Positions 41,767-51,630 of a DNA stretch of 64,000 nt are shown piece by piece (position 1 is the first letter of the stretch; each line of letters opens with the position of its first letter). Location of the stretch: assembly GCF_002355535.1 (NCBI RefSeq), contig NZ_AP017457.1, positions 62,001 through 126,000 on the forward strand, read 5' to 3'. The stretch is from Aurantimicrobium minutum (lineage in GTDB: Bacteria; Actinomycetota; Actinomycetes; Actinomycetales; Microbacteriaceae). A program made the position numbers and the translations under genes. Below the pieces are notes generated by a model. It was given only the letters and a program-made list of their open reading frames with translations. It was not told the DNA's origin and made no database searches.

Positions 41767-43203
41767 ATGTCTTTTGAGTTTGAACGTAAGCAGCGTATTG
41801 CGATTTTGGGTGGCGGCCCCGGAGGCTATGAGGCAGCGCTCGCTGCAGCTCAGCTGGGTGCTGAAGTCACCCTGATTGAACGCTCCGGTATTGGTGGCGC
41901 CGCCGTGCTCACCGATGTTGTTCCCTCGAAGACTCTCATCGCCACAGCTGAGTTCACCTCAACGCTGGAGCGCTCCTCTGAACTGGGTGTGACCTACTTC
42001 GTCACAGGTGAAGATAAGAAAGCTCAAAAGCCTGAGATTGCTATCAACCTCGCCACCGTCAACAAGCGTTTACTCAGCTTGGCTCACGACACTTCAGAAG
42101 ACATGAAGCTAGCTCTCAAAGAAGCTGGAGTGAACGTTATTCCAGGCCATGGCCGTCTAGATGGCACCCATGCGGTTATTGCGTCAACCGGACCTGGCGG
42201 AACAGATTTTGATCGCGTTGAAGCAGACACCATCATCGTGTCGGTGGGGGCAAGCCCTCGCGTGCTGGAAACTGCGAAACCAGACGGTGAGCGCATTCTC
42301 ACCTGGACGCAGCTCTACAACCTCACCGAACTTCCCGAACACATGATCGTGGTGGGTTCCGGTGTCACCGGTGCAGAGTTTGCTTCTGCCTACAGCTCAT
42401 TGGGTTCTAAAGTCACCCTGGTCTCCAGCCGCGACACAGTGCTTCCTGGTGAAGACGCTGATGCAGCTGCGGTTTTGGAAGATGTGTTCGTCCGCCGCGG
42501 CATGACGCTGATGTCCAAGGCGCGCATGCAGAGTGTGGAGCGCACCGACACGGGCGTAATCGTGACTTTGGCTGATGGCAGAACAGTTGAAGGAAGCCAC
42601 TGTTTGATTGCAGTGGGTTCCATTCCCAACACCGCAAACTTAGGGCTGGAAGATGCCGGGGTTGAACTCGATGACGCTGGGCGTATCGTGGTCAACCGTG
42701 TTGCTCGCTCGAGCGTGCCAAACATTTATGGCGTGGGGGACTGCTCTGCAGCACTGCCGCTAGCGTCTGTGGCCATGATGCAAGGACGCACCGCTGCCTT
42801 CCATGCTCTCGGAGATGCTGTCACCCCCTTTGACGAGCGCAACGTTGCCGCCAACATCTTTACTCAGCCTGAGGTTGCCTCGGTGGGGTGGAGCCAGGCA
42901 GAGATTGAACAGGGCATCATTCGAGGCACGATATATAAGCTTCCATTGACGGCCAACCCCCGCGCCAAGATGCAGGGTATTCGTGATGGTTTCGTCAAGC
43001 TCATCACCACCACAACTTCCCGCACGGTGATTGGTGGTGTGGTTGTTGCGCCCCGCGCATCAGAGCTGATCTTCCCTATCGCCCTGGCGGTAGAGCATCG
43101 CCTCACGGTCGACGATGTGGCGAAGTCCTTTGCTATCTATCCTTCGATCTCGGGAAGCATCGTTGATGCGGCTCGGGCACTCCACCAAGTGGAGCGCAAG
43201 TAG
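41767..43203 (+). CDS. FAD-dependent NAD(P)H dehydrogenase of the LpdA type, no redox disulfide
   Basis: 478 residues from ATG 41767. The fold is that of dihydrolipoamide dehydrogenase: FAD motif ILGGGPGGYEAALAAAQ (from residue 13), NAD motif VVGSGVTGAEFASAY, FAD-end motif IYGVGDCS and a dimerisation domain. The disulfide motif GGTCLNVGC is replaced by GGAAVLTDVV (43-52), with alanine and valine where the cysteines should be. It therefore resembles the mycobacterial LpdA (Rv3303c) group, NAD(P)H:quinone reductases rather than lipoamide enzymes. The exact substrate is unknown. Confidence 0.9.
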   Translation: MSFEFERKQRIAILGGGPGGYEAALAAAQLGAEVTLIERSGIGGAAVLTDVVPSKTLIATAEFTSTLERSSELGVTYFVTGEDKKAQKPEIAINLATVNKRLLSLAHDTSEDMKLALKEAGVNVIPGHGRLDGTHAVIASTGPGGTDFDRVEADTIIVSVGASPRVLETAKPDGERILTWTQLYNLTELPEHMIVVGSGVTGAEFASAYSSLGSKVTLVSSRDTVLPGEDADAAAVLEDVFVRRGMTLMSKARMQSVERTDTGVIVTLADGRTVEGSHCLIAVGSIPNTANLGLEDAGVELDDAGRIVVNRVARSSVPNIYGVGDCSAALPLASVAMMQGRTAAFHALGDAVTPFDERNVAANIFTQPEVASVGWSQAEIEQGIIRGTIYKLPLTANPRAKMQGIRDGFVKLITTTTSRTVIGGVVVAPRASELIFPIALAVEHRLTVDDVAKSFAIYPSISGSIVDAARALHQVERK

Positions 43204-43220
43204 TAGCGACGAAAACATTA

Positions 43221-43260
43221 AACGTGTGAGGGCCCGCCAGATGGCGGGCCCTCACACGTT
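43221..43260. terminator. Long perfect bidirectional terminator hairpin
   Basis: AACGTGTGAGGGCCCGCCA pairs over 19 bases with its complement 43242-43260 around a minimal loop. It separates two convergent genes, the LpdA-like flavoprotein and the acyl-CoA carboxylase alpha chain. Confidence 0.85.
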
Positions 43261-43269
43261 GTATGAAAG

Positions 43270-45045
43270 TTACTCGACGTCGTCGATGTTGAGCAGAAGG
43301 TGACCGCTGGAGACGGTCTGGCCCACTTCGGCGTTGACGCCAGAAATGATGCCGTCCTTGTGTGCTTCAACGGGCTGTTCCATCTTCATGGCCTCAAGAA
43401 CCAAAATCAGATCACCCTTGACAACTTTCTGTCCTTCTTCGACGGCGATCTTCACAACAGTTGCCTGCATGGGGGCTTTCACGGCGGAACCGCTGGCGCC
43501 ACCGACTGCGTGAGACGCAACCTTGCGCACGGGGGCAGGACCCTGTGTCGCCAAATCTGCTGCATTCGCGCGCAACAGTTTGGCAGGAAGGGAAACCTCG
43601 ATACGACGGTCATCTACCTCGATGGTGACGTGTTGGCGCTTTGCCTGCGAGGGGGTTTCTTCCGCCTCACCACTCCACGGTTCGATGTCGTTGACGAATT
43701 CAGTTTCAATCCAGCGGGTGTACACCTGGAATGGCTTGTCACCCTCTGGAGCAAAAGCGGGATCACGCACAATCTTGCGGTGGAACGGAAGCACGGTGGG
43801 AAGACCGGCAACCTCGAACTCATCGAGTGCGCGACGTGAACGCTCGAGTGCTTCCTCGCGGGTGGCGCCGGTGACAATGAGCTTGGCCAGCAGAGAGTCG
43901 AAAGATCCAGAGATGACATCGCCTGCAGTAACACCAGAGTCAACGCGAACACCAGGACCGCCAGGGGCGCGGAAAACGTGCACAGGACCTGGTGCTGGAA
44001 GGAAGTTGCGCCCACCATCTTCACCGTTGATGCGGAATTCAAAGGAGTGGCCGGTCACTACGGGGTCTGGGTAATCCAGAACGCCACCTTCGGCGATACG
44101 GAACTGTTCACGAACGAGGTCAATTCCGGTGACCTCTTCAGAGACAGGGTGCTCAACCTGGAGTCGGGTGTTGACCTCGAGGAAGGAGACAGTGCCATCC
44201 TTACCAATCAAGAATTCACAGGTGCCGGCTCCGAGGTAGCCAACCTCTTTCAAGATGGCTTTGGATGCTCGGTATAGCTCATCGGTTTGTTCTTGAGTGA
44301 GGAATGGCGCGGGTGCTTCTTCCACGAGCTTTTGGTGGCGACGCTGGAGCGAGCAGTCTCGTGTGGAGACAACGACGACGTTGCCGTGAGCATCTGCAAG
44401 ACACTGGGTTTCTACGTGACGTGGCTCATCGAGATATTTCTCCACGAAACATTCACCGCGGCCAAAGGCGGCGATGGCTTCACGGGTGGCGGAATCAAAG
44501 AGCTCCGCAACTTCTTCGCGGTTGCGTGCCACCTTGAGGCCGCGACCACCGCCACCAAAGGCAGCTTTGATGGCCACAGGGAGTCCATGGATGTCAACGA
44601 ACTCGAGAACTTCTTCCGCGCCAGAAACGGGGTTGATAGTTCCTGGGGCAAGAGGAGCGCCCACTTTCTCTGCAACGTGACGAGCAGAAACTTTATCTCC
44701 CAATTGCTCAATAGCTTCGGGGCTGGGACCGATCCAGATCAGACCTGCATCCTGAACGCGGCGAGCAAAGTCTGCGTTTTCGGCAAGGAATCCATATCCG
44801 GGGTGAACAGCGTTAGCACCAGACTTGCGTGCAACGGCAAGCAGCTTGTCAATGACCAGGTAGGTTTCAGCGCTGGTGGTTCCATTGAGGGCGTATGCCT
44901 CGTCGGCAAGCTTGGCGTGTAACGCATCGCGATCCTGATCAGCGTAAACAGCGACGGAACCGATTCCATAGTCTCTGGCTGCTCGGATGATACGAACGGC
45001 AATTTCTCCACGGTTCGCAATGAGGACCTTTGTAATGCGCGACAT
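43270..45045 (-). CDS. accA3: Acyl-CoA carboxylase alpha chain (biotin carboxylase and biotin carrier)
   Basis: 591 residues. The biotin carboxylase part (1 to about 450) has [19 protein letters not shown], the ATP-grasp loop [12 protein letters not shown] and the catalytic [15 protein letters not shown]. The C-terminal carrier domain has EAMKMEQP, with the biotinyl lysine at about 554. Partner carboxyltransferase (47308) and epsilon (47096) genes and the biotin ligase (48984) are nearby. It makes malonyl-CoA and/or methylmalonyl-CoA for fatty acid synthesis. The 87-base gap upstream has no visible gene. Confidence 0.95.
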   Translation of the reverse strand: MSRITKVLIANRGEIAVRIIRAARDYGIGSVAVYADQDRDALHAKLADEAYALNGTTSAETYLVIDKLLAVARKSGANAVHPGYGFLAENADFARRVQDAGLIWIGPSPEAIEQLGDKVSARHVAEKVGAPLAPGTINPVSGAEEVLEFVDIHGLPVAIKAAFGGGGRGLKVARNREEVAELFDSATREAIAAFGRGECFVEKYLDEPRHVETQCLADAHGNVVVVSTRDCSLQRRHQKLVEEAPAPFLTQEQTDELYRASKAILKEVGYLGAGTCEFLIGKDGTVSFLEVNTRLQVEHPVSEEVTGIDLVREQFRIAEGGVLDYPDPVVTGHSFEFRINGEDGGRNFLPAPGPVHVFRAPGGPGVRVDSGVTAGDVISGSFDSLLAKLIVTGATREEALERSRRALDEFEVAGLPTVLPFHRKIVRDPAFAPEGDKPFQVYTRWIETEFVNDIEPWSGEAEETPSQAKRQHVTIEVDDRRIEVSLPAKLLRANAADLATQGPAPVRKVASHAVGGASGSAVKAPMQATVVKIAVEEGQKVVKGDLILVLEAMKMEQPVEAHKDGIISGVNAEVGQTVSSGHLLLNIDDVE

Positions 45046-45132
45046 AGCCTCCAGCCTAGTAAGGCATGGTGCAGTTCAGTTGGGCATCTTCAACAAAAAA
45101 GTGCGCGAGTCGTAGACGATGCCTACAACGAC

Positions 45133-45759
45133 CTAGTTATTCCATAACTGGGGCCAGAACACTCCCAGTTGGTTTGCCATCCTGCGAACTGCAGGAACGG
45201 AGACACCGACCACGGTCGAGGGGTCTCCCTCAATGCGTTCAATGAAGGCAGCACCGAGGGAATCAATTGTGAATGCCCCCGCAACTTTCAGCGGTTCCCC
45301 CGAGGAAATATAGGCCTCAAGCTCCTGATCAGAAATATCTGCAGAGAATGTGACATCAGCAACGGTGACTTCGCCAATAGCTGAGCGTGTGCTGCCGCCG
45401 GTGTGGTCGATGAGCCAATGTCCGGAATACAACTTGCCAGTGCGACCACGTTGAAGCTGCCAGCGTTGCCAGGCAACATCGGGAGTGTGTGGCTTGCCAT
45501 AGGTCACACCATCGAGAACAAAAGCAGAATCTCCGCCAAGAACCAGGCCATCCATTTCTGGTGTCAGAACAGCTTCAGCTTTAGCCCTCGCAAGTAAAAG
45601 CACCATGTCTTCGGGGGAGAGGGGGCCGCCGGCTTCTGCTTCCGCTGCAGCCACAGCGGCATCCTCGTCGACCTCGCTGGGGACAACCACCGGCTCAATA
45701 CCCGAACTTCGCAAGGTGGCTAAGCGTGCCGGTGAGGTAGAAGCGAGGTACAAGCGCAC
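45133..45759 (-). CDS. maf: Maf-family nucleoside triphosphate pyrophosphatase
   Basis: 208 residues. The N-terminal LYLASTSPARLATLRSSGI is the Maf signature and GGDSAFVLDG supplies the metal-binding aspartate. Family members hydrolyse non-canonical or selected nucleotides and affect septum formation. There is an alanine/glutamate-rich insertion near 31-46 (DEDAAVAAAEAEAGGP). It diverges from the RNA methyltransferase gene across 31 bases. Confidence 0.9.
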   Translation of the reverse strand: MRLYLASTSPARLATLRSSGIEPVVVPSEVDEDAAVAAAEAEAGGPLSPEDMVLLLARAKAEAVLTPEMDGLVLGGDSAFVLDGVTYGKPHTPDVAWQRWQLQRGRTGKLYSGHWLIDHTGGSTRSAIGEVTVADVTFSADISDQELEAYISSGEPLKVAGAFTIDSLGAAFIERIEGDPSTVVGVSVPAVRRMANQLGVFWPQLWNN

Positions 45760-45790
45760 GCGGAAGACCCTTCAGGTATGGAATGCTCGA

Positions 45791-47095
45791 ATGATGGCAC
45801 AGAGAACAACACCCAGAAATTCTTCCCCCCAGCGAGGTTCCGAGTTCGTGGGCACACTCTGTGAGCTCGACATTACCAACGTTGCTCATGGCGGTGTGTG
45901 TGTTGCCCGCCACGAGGGTCGTGTCATTTTTGTCGCAGATACGATTCCTGGCGAACGAGTTCTGGCACGCATCACGGATGCTTCGCAGAAAAGTTTCTGG
46001 CGTGCCGACACCGTCGAGGTACTCGAGGCTTCAGAACACCGCCAAGAACACATCTGGTCTGCTGCCAGTGTGCAGCGCGATCCTGCCCAGCGTGCCGGCG
46101 GTGCAGAGTTTGGCCACATGAACCTTGCGTTCCAACGCGAACTCAAAGCTTTTGTGCTGAAAGATTCACTCTCACGCATGGCCAAAATAGATCGTGATGT
46201 CGAAGTTGAGTCATTGCCTGGCGATAACGAATCACGGGGAACACAGTGGAGAACCCGCGTTCGGCTGCACGTCGATGCCGAGGGAAAAGTTGGACCCTAT
46301 TCAGCTCGCAGCCACAACGTTATCGAAGTCGAAGATCTCCCTCTAGCAGCTCCACGCATTGCAGAGCTCGCTCCCTTCGGACAACGTGTTCAGGGCATTG
46401 ACTTTATCGACCTCGTTGGGCCCACTGGTGATTCCGCGAGGGCAATTGCAGGCAATGTCGACACAGCAAAAAATAAGAAGCGTCCGGCGGCAGAACCCAT
46501 CACCGAGATTGTGGGCACGCGCAGTTTTCAGGTAGACGTGCGCGGCTTTTGGCAAGTACACCGCCATGCTGCCTCCACACTCTCGGATGCTGTGAGCTCA
46601 ATGGTTGACGAAGCACTCTTTGATCCTCGTGCAGCAAACCTTGATCTCTATGGCGGCGTGGGACTTTTTGCTGCCGCTGTAGGAGATCGTTTCGGGTCAA
46701 CTACCCGCATCATCTCGGTTGAGTCTGATGAGATGGCAACCGAGTATGCCCTAGAAAATCTTGTCGATTGGGTTGGCGCACGAGCTGTTACCGCTCGCGT
46801 AGACCGTTATCTCCAGTCGGTACTACGAGATCTCAACGCAATCGAGAAGGCACGCTTCGAAGCAGCCACGATCATTCTGGATCCTCCGCGTGCAGGAGCA
46901 GGCAAGGATGTTGTGAACTCCTTAGCCGAACTCTCGCCTGCGCAGCTTGTCTATGTTGCGTGTGACCCCGTTGCGTTGGCTCGAGATGTATCTTTGCTGG
47001 CAGAACGCGGCTACCAACTCAAGGAACTGCGTGCCTTTGATTTGTTCCCGAACACGCACCACGTGGAAGCAATCGCCCACTTCATCAAGGGCTAA
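45791..47095 (+). CDS. TrmA/RlmD-like RNA (uracil-C5) methyltransferase
   Basis: 434 residues from ATG 45791 (a second ATG follows at 45794). An N-terminal TRAM-type RNA-binding strand region (about 18-75) is followed by the S-adenosylmethionine domain: LDLYGGVGLFAAAVG, ILDPPRAGAGKD and VYVACDP with the catalytic cysteine. The usual iron-sulfur cysteine cluster of TrmA/RlmD is absent: GGAEFGHM stands where CGGC..QH would be. The target uridine is unknown. Its stop abuts the stop of accE. Confidence 0.85.
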   Translation: MMAQRTTPRNSSPQRGSEFVGTLCELDITNVAHGGVCVARHEGRVIFVADTIPGERVLARITDASQKSFWRADTVEVLEASEHRQEHIWSAASVQRDPAQRAGGAEFGHMNLAFQRELKAFVLKDSLSRMAKIDRDVEVESLPGDNESRGTQWRTRVRLHVDAEGKVGPYSARSHNVIEVEDLPLAAPRIAELAPFGQRVQGIDFIDLVGPTGDSARAIAGNVDTAKNKKRPAAEPITEIVGTRSFQVDVRGFWQVHRHAASTLSDAVSSMVDEALFDPRAANLDLYGGVGLFAAAVGDRFGSTTRIISVESDEMATEYALENLVDWVGARAVTARVDRYLQSVLRDLNAIEKARFEAATIILDPPRAGAGKDVVNSLAELSPAQLVYVACDPVALARDVSLLAERGYQLKELRAFDLFPNTHHVEAIAHFIKG

Positions 47096-47311
47096 TTAGC
47101 GACCGAAGTCCCAGCCAAAGCGACGGGAGCCACCCTTGATGTCTTCGCGGATTCCGCGTTGAGACTTTTGCCACGCGTTCATACCAGCGCCTTGAATCTC
47201 GTGCTCGATAGCGGACTCTTCTTCGATGTGTGCATCGAGAACAGCGAGCACGGCGGCTTTCTCCTCGGGGGTAACACCCCGAGTGAGGAAACGAACGTTG
47301 TCCAAGGTCAT
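47096..47311 (-). CDS. accE: Acyl-CoA carboxylase epsilon subunit
   Basis: 71-residue actinobacterial small subunit. The pattern [16 protein letters not shown] near the N-terminus and a basic, arginine/glycine-rich end are typical. It stabilises the complex of alpha and beta chains in actinobacterial acyl-CoA carboxylases. The start overlaps the beta-subunit stop by ATGA, so production is coupled. Confidence 0.85.
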   Translation of the reverse strand: MTLDNVRFLTRGVTPEEKAAVLAVLDAHIEEESAIEHEIQGAGMNAWQKSQRGIREDIKGGSRRFGWDFGR

Positions 47312-48906
47312 AGTGGGATGTTTCCGTGCTTCTTTGGAGGCAGTGAGGCACGCTTGCCGCGCAAAGCACGAAGAGCCTTGACCACAGCAACACGAGTTTG
47401 TGCCGGTTCAATCACACCATCGAGTTCACCGCGTTCAGCAGCCAAGAAGGGGCTAGCCACGTTGTAGGTGTATTCATTGGCCAGCTTGGTGCGCACGGCG
47501 TTGACATCCTGACCGGCTTCTTCAGCCTTCTTGATTTCACCGCGGTAAAGAATGTTCACAGCACCTTGACCACCCATGACAGCGATCTCAGCGGTGGGCC
47601 AGGCGAGGTTGATATCTGCACCCAGCTGCTTCGAGCCCATCACGATGTAGGCGCCACCGTAAGCCTTACGGGTAATCACCGTGACCAGAGGAACGGTTGC
47701 TTCGGAGTAAGCGTAAAGCAGCTTGGCTCCACGACGAATCACACCAGCCCACTCTTGGTCGGTTCCGGGAAGGTAACCAGGAACGTCAACCAACGTCAGG
47801 ATGGGGATGGAGAACGCGTCACAGAAGCGAACGAAACGTGAAGCTTTTTCACCGGCCTCAATGTTGAGAGTTCCGGCCATCTGTGACGGCTGGTTTGCAA
47901 CGACACCGACAGTGCGGCCTTCTACTCGAGCAAAACCGATAACGATATTGGGGGCAAAGAGTGCTTGAACTTCCAGGAAGTCTCCATTGTCAGCAATGCC
48001 ACGAATCACTTCGTGAACGTCGTAAGGCTGGTTGGGGCTATCTGGGATCAGAGTGTTGAGCTTCTTGTCTTCGTCGGTGATCTCGAGTTCAACCTCGGAC
48101 TCGTACACAGGAAGCTCGGCCATGTTGTTATCGGGCAGGAAGCCAACCAAGGTGCGGGCGTAGTCAAGAGCATCACTCTCGTCTGCTGCTAGGTAGTGAG
48201 AAACACCCGAGACAGTGTTGTGGGTCAGCGCACCACCGAGCTCCTCAAAGCCCACCTCTTCACCGGTGACCGTCTTGATCACGTCCGGGCCGGTCACGAA
48301 CATGTGGCTGGTCTTGTCCACCATGATGACGAAGTCAGTTAGGGCTGGGGAGTACACAGCCCCGCCAGCAGCAGGGCCCATGATGATGGAGATCTGAGGA
48401 ATCACACCCGATGCAGCGGTGTTGCGACGGAAGATTTCTCCGTACTTACCCAAGGCGACAACACCCTCTTGGATACGAGCTCCACCGGAGTCCAAGATGC
48501 CCAAGATAGGAACACCTGTCTTGATTGCCAGGTCCATCACCTTGATGATTTTTTCACCGGCTACTTCACCAAGAGATCCACCAAAAACGGTGAAGTCCTG
48601 CGAGTAGACCGCAACCTGACGGCCGTGGATAGTTCCGGTACCGGTCACAACAGCGTCACCGTATGGACGGTTCTTATCCATGCCGAAGGCGGTGGTGCGG
48701 TGACGCACGTATTCATCCAGCTCAACAAAGGAGCCGGGATCTAAAAGTTCTTCAATGCGTTCACGAGCAGTCATCTTGCCTTTGGCATGCTGCTTCTCTG
48801 CCGCTTTAGCACCGCTGTCAATAACCGCTTCGGTGTAGCGGGCCTTCAGATCGGCGAGCTTTCCAGCGGTAGTGAACGGGTCAATTGATTTCGCGTTTTC
48901 AGTCAC
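47308..48906 (-). CDS. accD5: Acyl-CoA carboxylase beta chain (carboxyltransferase)
   Basis: About 532 residues from GTG 48906. An ATG at 48927 would add seven residues but has no ribosome binding site. It transfers the carboxyl group from biotin to acetyl- or propionyl-CoA. Family motifs are [44 protein letters not shown] and [19 protein letters not shown]. Two oxyanion regions are intact. The substrate (acetyl- versus propionyl-CoA) cannot be decided here; synteny matches the accD5 locus. It is divergent from birA. Confidence 0.94.
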   Translation of the reverse strand: MTENAKSIDPFTTAGKLADLKARYTEAVIDSGAKAAEKQHAKGKMTARERIEELLDPGSFVELDEYVRHRTTAFGMDKNRPYGDAVVTGTGTIHGRQVAVYSQDFTVFGGSLGEVAGEKIIKVMDLAIKTGVPILGILDSGGARIQEGVVALGKYGEIFRRNTAASGVIPQISIIMGPAAGGAVYSPALTDFVIMVDKTSHMFVTGPDVIKTVTGEEVGFEELGGALTHNTVSGVSHYLAADESDALDYARTLVGFLPDNNMAELPVYESEVELEITDEDKKLNTLIPDSPNQPYDVHEVIRGIADNGDFLEVQALFAPNIVIGFARVEGRTVGVVANQPSQMAGTLNIEAGEKASRFVRFCDAFSIPILTLVDVPGYLPGTDQEWAGVIRRGAKLLYAYSEATVPLVTVITRKAYGGAYIVMGSKQLGADINLAWPTAEIAVMGGQGAVNILYRGEIKKAEEAGQDVNAVRTKLANEYTYNVASPFLAAERGELDGVIEPAQTRVAVVKALRALRGKRASLPPKKHGNIPL

Positions 48907-48983
48907 GCTTTTCACTCTACTTGCCATAGGTATCGAAAAAGGGTTGGAGCTTCTCTACAAAAATGAAGTGGCAAACTGTTCTT

Positions 48984-49793
48984 ATGGACCTTTCTTTGAG
49001 CACTCCTCTGACTTCACGCCTGATGTGGCTGGATGAAGTGGGCTCGACCAACTCTGATCTTGTTGCTCGAGTCAGTAGCGAGGAGGGCAGTTCGTGGCCG
49101 GACTTTTCCGTCATCGCCACCGATAACCAAGTTGCCGGCAAAGGACGCTTAGGTCGTGACTGGTCTGCACCTGCAGGAGCCTCACTCGCCGTGTCTGTGT
49201 TGTTGCGCCCACAAACTCCTGCAGGCAGACCACTGCCTCCAGAATCGTTGGGCTGGTTTGGCTTATTGGCTGGCTTGGCCCTGACCAGAGCGTGTAATTC
49301 TGTCCTTCCGACAGGGAAAAAGGCCATGATCAAGTGGCCCAACGATGTTTTGATTTCCGGCAGAAAAGTTTGTGGAGTTCTTAGTGAACTCGTCACTACG
49401 CCTGATGGCATGGCATTGGTTGTGGGTACCGGTGTCAACATTGCGCTCGCCGAAGACCAGCTGCCTGTCCCCACGGCAACCTCCCTGGCGATTGAAGGAG
49501 CCCACACATCCCTGGATGAACTTCTTGCCGCCTATCTCACCGAGTTTTCTCGCATCACCAAAGTCTTTGTTTCTGCTGCGGGTAATGTGCGCAATTCAGG
49601 ATTGTTGGACCAGATTCGTGATGAATGCGACACGATAGGTCGCTCAGTTCGGGTGGAACTGCCCAGTGGCGAGAACCCGGTAGGCACCGCGATCGGCATC
49701 AACGAGGAAGGGTCACTGGTGGTGGAGATGGCCAACTGTGCCGAACCACTTGTGGTTTCTGCCGGCGATGTGACCCACCTGAGGGTGATCTAG
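48984..49793 (+). CDS. birA: Biotin-[acetyl-CoA carboxylase] ligase
   Basis: 269 residues from ATG 48984 (an ATG at 48963 would add seven). It attaches biotin to the carrier lysine of the alpha chain at 43270. Signatures are LDEVGSTNSDLV, GKGRLGRDW (the biotinoyl-AMP loop) and IKWPNDVLISGRKVCGVL. There is no N-terminal helix-turn-helix, so it is a ligase without repressor function. The 77-base divergent gap to accD holds both promoters; no clear ribosome binding site precedes it, which fits a leaderless mRNA. Confidence 0.93.
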   Translation: MDLSLSTPLTSRLMWLDEVGSTNSDLVARVSSEEGSSWPDFSVIATDNQVAGKGRLGRDWSAPAGASLAVSVLLRPQTPAGRPLPPESLGWFGLLAGLALTRACNSVLPTGKKAMIKWPNDVLISGRKVCGVLSELVTTPDGMALVVGTGVNIALAEDQLPVPTATSLAIEGAHTSLDELLAAYLTEFSRITKVFVSAAGNVRNSGLLDQIRDECDTIGRSVRVELPSGENPVGTAIGINEEGSLVVEMANCAEPLVVSAGDVTHLRVI

Positions 49794-49811
49794 CCTCCAT
49801 AATTGCAAGTG

Positions 49812-50351
49812 ATGTCCCAACCCACTGTTGCTTTTGACCCTGCCCCCACTGAGGCTGCCGAGCCTGTCGTCGTGCGCTTGCGCCGACACGGACGTGTTCT
49901 GTTCATGCCCACCATGGCATTGATTGGTATTGCCACCGCCTGGGGTTATTTCTCGATGGGGTTCCCCGAGTTTTGGATGACACTCACCTTCTGGCTTTTG
50001 AGTGCCCTCTTGCTCATTCTGTTGTGGGTTTTCCCACTGGTGACCTGGCTAGGTAACCGTGTCATCATCACCACCCGTCGCGTGATCATTTATCGAGGAA
50101 TCTTCACCCGAACCCGCCAAGAAGTTCTCTTCGGTCGTATCCACGACGTGACGGTGAGACAAAACGCGGTGCAAGCAGTCTTCGGTGCCGGAGATTTACT
50201 GCTGAACACCGGAGCAGAAAAGCCCATTCGCCTCTACGATTTGCCCAAGGCAAACCTGGTGCTCTCAGCACTGACAGAGCTGGTTGATAAGCAATCCCCG
50301 CTGTCTGCGCAGCTGCGCCGTGATGATCAGCGCTTCACGCAGGACTACTAA
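49812..50351 (+). CDS. PH-domain (bPH2) membrane protein
   Basis: 179 residues from ATG 49812. Two hydrophobic helices (about 35-52 and 56-80) are followed by NRVIITTRRVIIYRGIFTRTRQEV and RIHDVTVRQNAVQAVFGAGDL, the core of the bacterial PH-like (bPH2) domain, which ends near residue 165. Function is unknown: such proteins are envelope-associated. Gene order after birA is like Rv3278c in mycobacteria (from memory). Its stop overlaps the end of the convergent glycosyltransferase. Confidence 0.85.
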   Translation: MSQPTVAFDPAPTEAAEPVVVRLRRHGRVLFMPTMALIGIATAWGYFSMGFPEFWMTLTFWLLSALLLILLWVFPLVTWLGNRVIITTRRVIIYRGIFTRTRQEVLFGRIHDVTVRQNAVQAVFGAGDLLLNTGAEKPIRLYDLPKANLVLSALTELVDKQSPLSAQLRRDDQRFTQDY

Positions 50352-51100
50352 ACCGTCGAGGTTTTCTTCGCGCCAAAGCGGCGCTGCCAGCCCCAGCTGG
50401 TCACTCTGCGCATCGCCTCGAAAACGATGTGCTTGCTCATTTTCGACTGACCTACGGTGCGCTCGGTGAACTCAATTGGTAATTCCACCACGGTGTACCC
50501 GGCATCAAGCACCCGCAGCGTCAAATCAATTTGGAAGCAATATCCGTGAGAGTTCACTTCTTCCAGATGAATCCCTCGCAACACTTCTGCACGGAAAGCG
50601 CGAAAGCCTGCTGTGGAATCTTTGATCGAGATTCCTAAAGCCAGGCGGGCATAGGCGTTTGCTCCGCGGCTGAGAAGAAGCCGGTGAGCTGGCCAATTCA
50701 CTACGGAACCACCTGTGACCCAGCGAGAGCCGATAGCAAGACCTGGGAAATGTGCACCCGGAACAGTCGGAGCAGACACCGCACCCAGTAAAGCTGGCAG
50801 GCGGTGTGCAGGGTGGGAACCGTCTGCATCCATTTCGACCAAAATCTCGAAACCACGCTCGAGCCCCCAGTCAAAACCAGCCAGGTAGGCATCACCTAAA
50901 CCGGTTTTTTCACTGCGATGAAGCACGTGAACAAAAGGGTCAGCGCCGGCTAGAGCGTCAGCTTTGTGGCCCGTCCCGTCCGGAGAGTTATCGTCCACGA
51001 TGAGAATGTTGGCCTCAGGGACTTCATGGCGAACAGCAGCAACGACCGTGGGCAGATTTTCAATCTCGTTGTAGGTGGGAATGATGACTAAGGCGCTCAT
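50348..51100 (-). CDS. ppm1: Polyprenol monophosphomannose synthase (GT2)
   Basis: 250 residues from ATG 51100. It transfers mannose from GDP-mannose to polyprenol phosphate, the donor for extracellular mannosylation. Signatures are ALVIIPTYNEIENLP, VDDNSPDGTGHKAD, VEMDADGSHPAHRLPAL and DSTAGFRAFRAEVL. There is no membrane-anchor or acyltransferase fusion. It follows the gtrA gene with an ATGA overlap, so the two are co-transcribed. GDP-mannose would come from manC and manA in this window. Confidence 0.92.
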   Translation of the reverse strand: MSALVIIPTYNEIENLPTVVAAVRHEVPEANILIVDDNSPDGTGHKADALAGADPFVHVLHRSEKTGLGDAYLAGFDWGLERGFEILVEMDADGSHPAHRLPALLGAVSAPTVPGAHFPGLAIGSRWVTGGSVVNWPAHRLLLSRGANAYARLALGISIKDSTAGFRAFRAEVLRGIHLEEVNSHGYCFQIDLTLRVLDAGYTVVELPIEFTERTVGQSKMSKHIVFEAMRRVTSWGWQRRFGAKKTSTV

Positions 51101-51573
51101 CGCTTCACACTCCACACCCACCAACGATAAAGCGCAAAGCGCACAAGAGTGCCCAAGCCGAGGCCGATAATGTTGGCCGAAATATTGTCGGCTAGCAGCG
51201 AGTCAAAGCCGAGAACATAGTGCGTGAACCACAGCGTGGCCAGGGTGACCAACATCCCTGCGACGGAGGCTACGACGAATTCAACGAATTCCTTGGCAAC
51301 ATCTGAACGCTTATCACGGCGGAAGGTCCAGTAGCGGTTGCCCAGCCAGTTGACCACAATGGCGACCGAGGTGCTGATGAACTTTGCCACCAGGGGTTCC
51401 GACCACCAACCAGCACCGGAGAGGGAGAGTAGATTAAAGAGAGAAACGTCGACAACTAAGCCGACTAAACCGACCAGTCCGAACTTGACGAAGTAGCCCA
51501 CCAGGCCCAGACGCAAGCGAGTAAACAGGCTCGGGGAAGCAGCGGGTGCAGATATCTGCTCCGATGTTGTCAT
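51097..51573 (-). CDS. GtrA-family membrane protein
   Basis: 158 residues from ATG 51573 with GGGAGA upstream. Four membrane segments (about 23-45, 55-75, 92-112 and 125-150), beginning VKFGLVGLVGLVVDVSLFNLL, fit the GtrA fold. Family members are thought to flip polyprenol-linked sugars across the membrane; the coupled ppm1 gene suggests polyprenol-phosphomannose as substrate. It is divergent from purK across 57 bases. Confidence 0.88.
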   Translation of the reverse strand: MTTSEQISAPAASPSLFTRLRLGLVGYFVKFGLVGLVGLVVDVSLFNLLSLSGAGWWSEPLVAKFISTSVAIVVNWLGNRYWTFRRDKRSDVAKEFVEFVVASVAGMLVTLATLWFTHYVLGFDSLLADNISANIIGLGLGTLVRFALYRWWVWSVKR

Positions 51574-51630
51574 GTTTCTCCCGGTGTATTGCACTTCACT
51601 AACCCGTTCAACCACGCGAAAGATGAGCTG

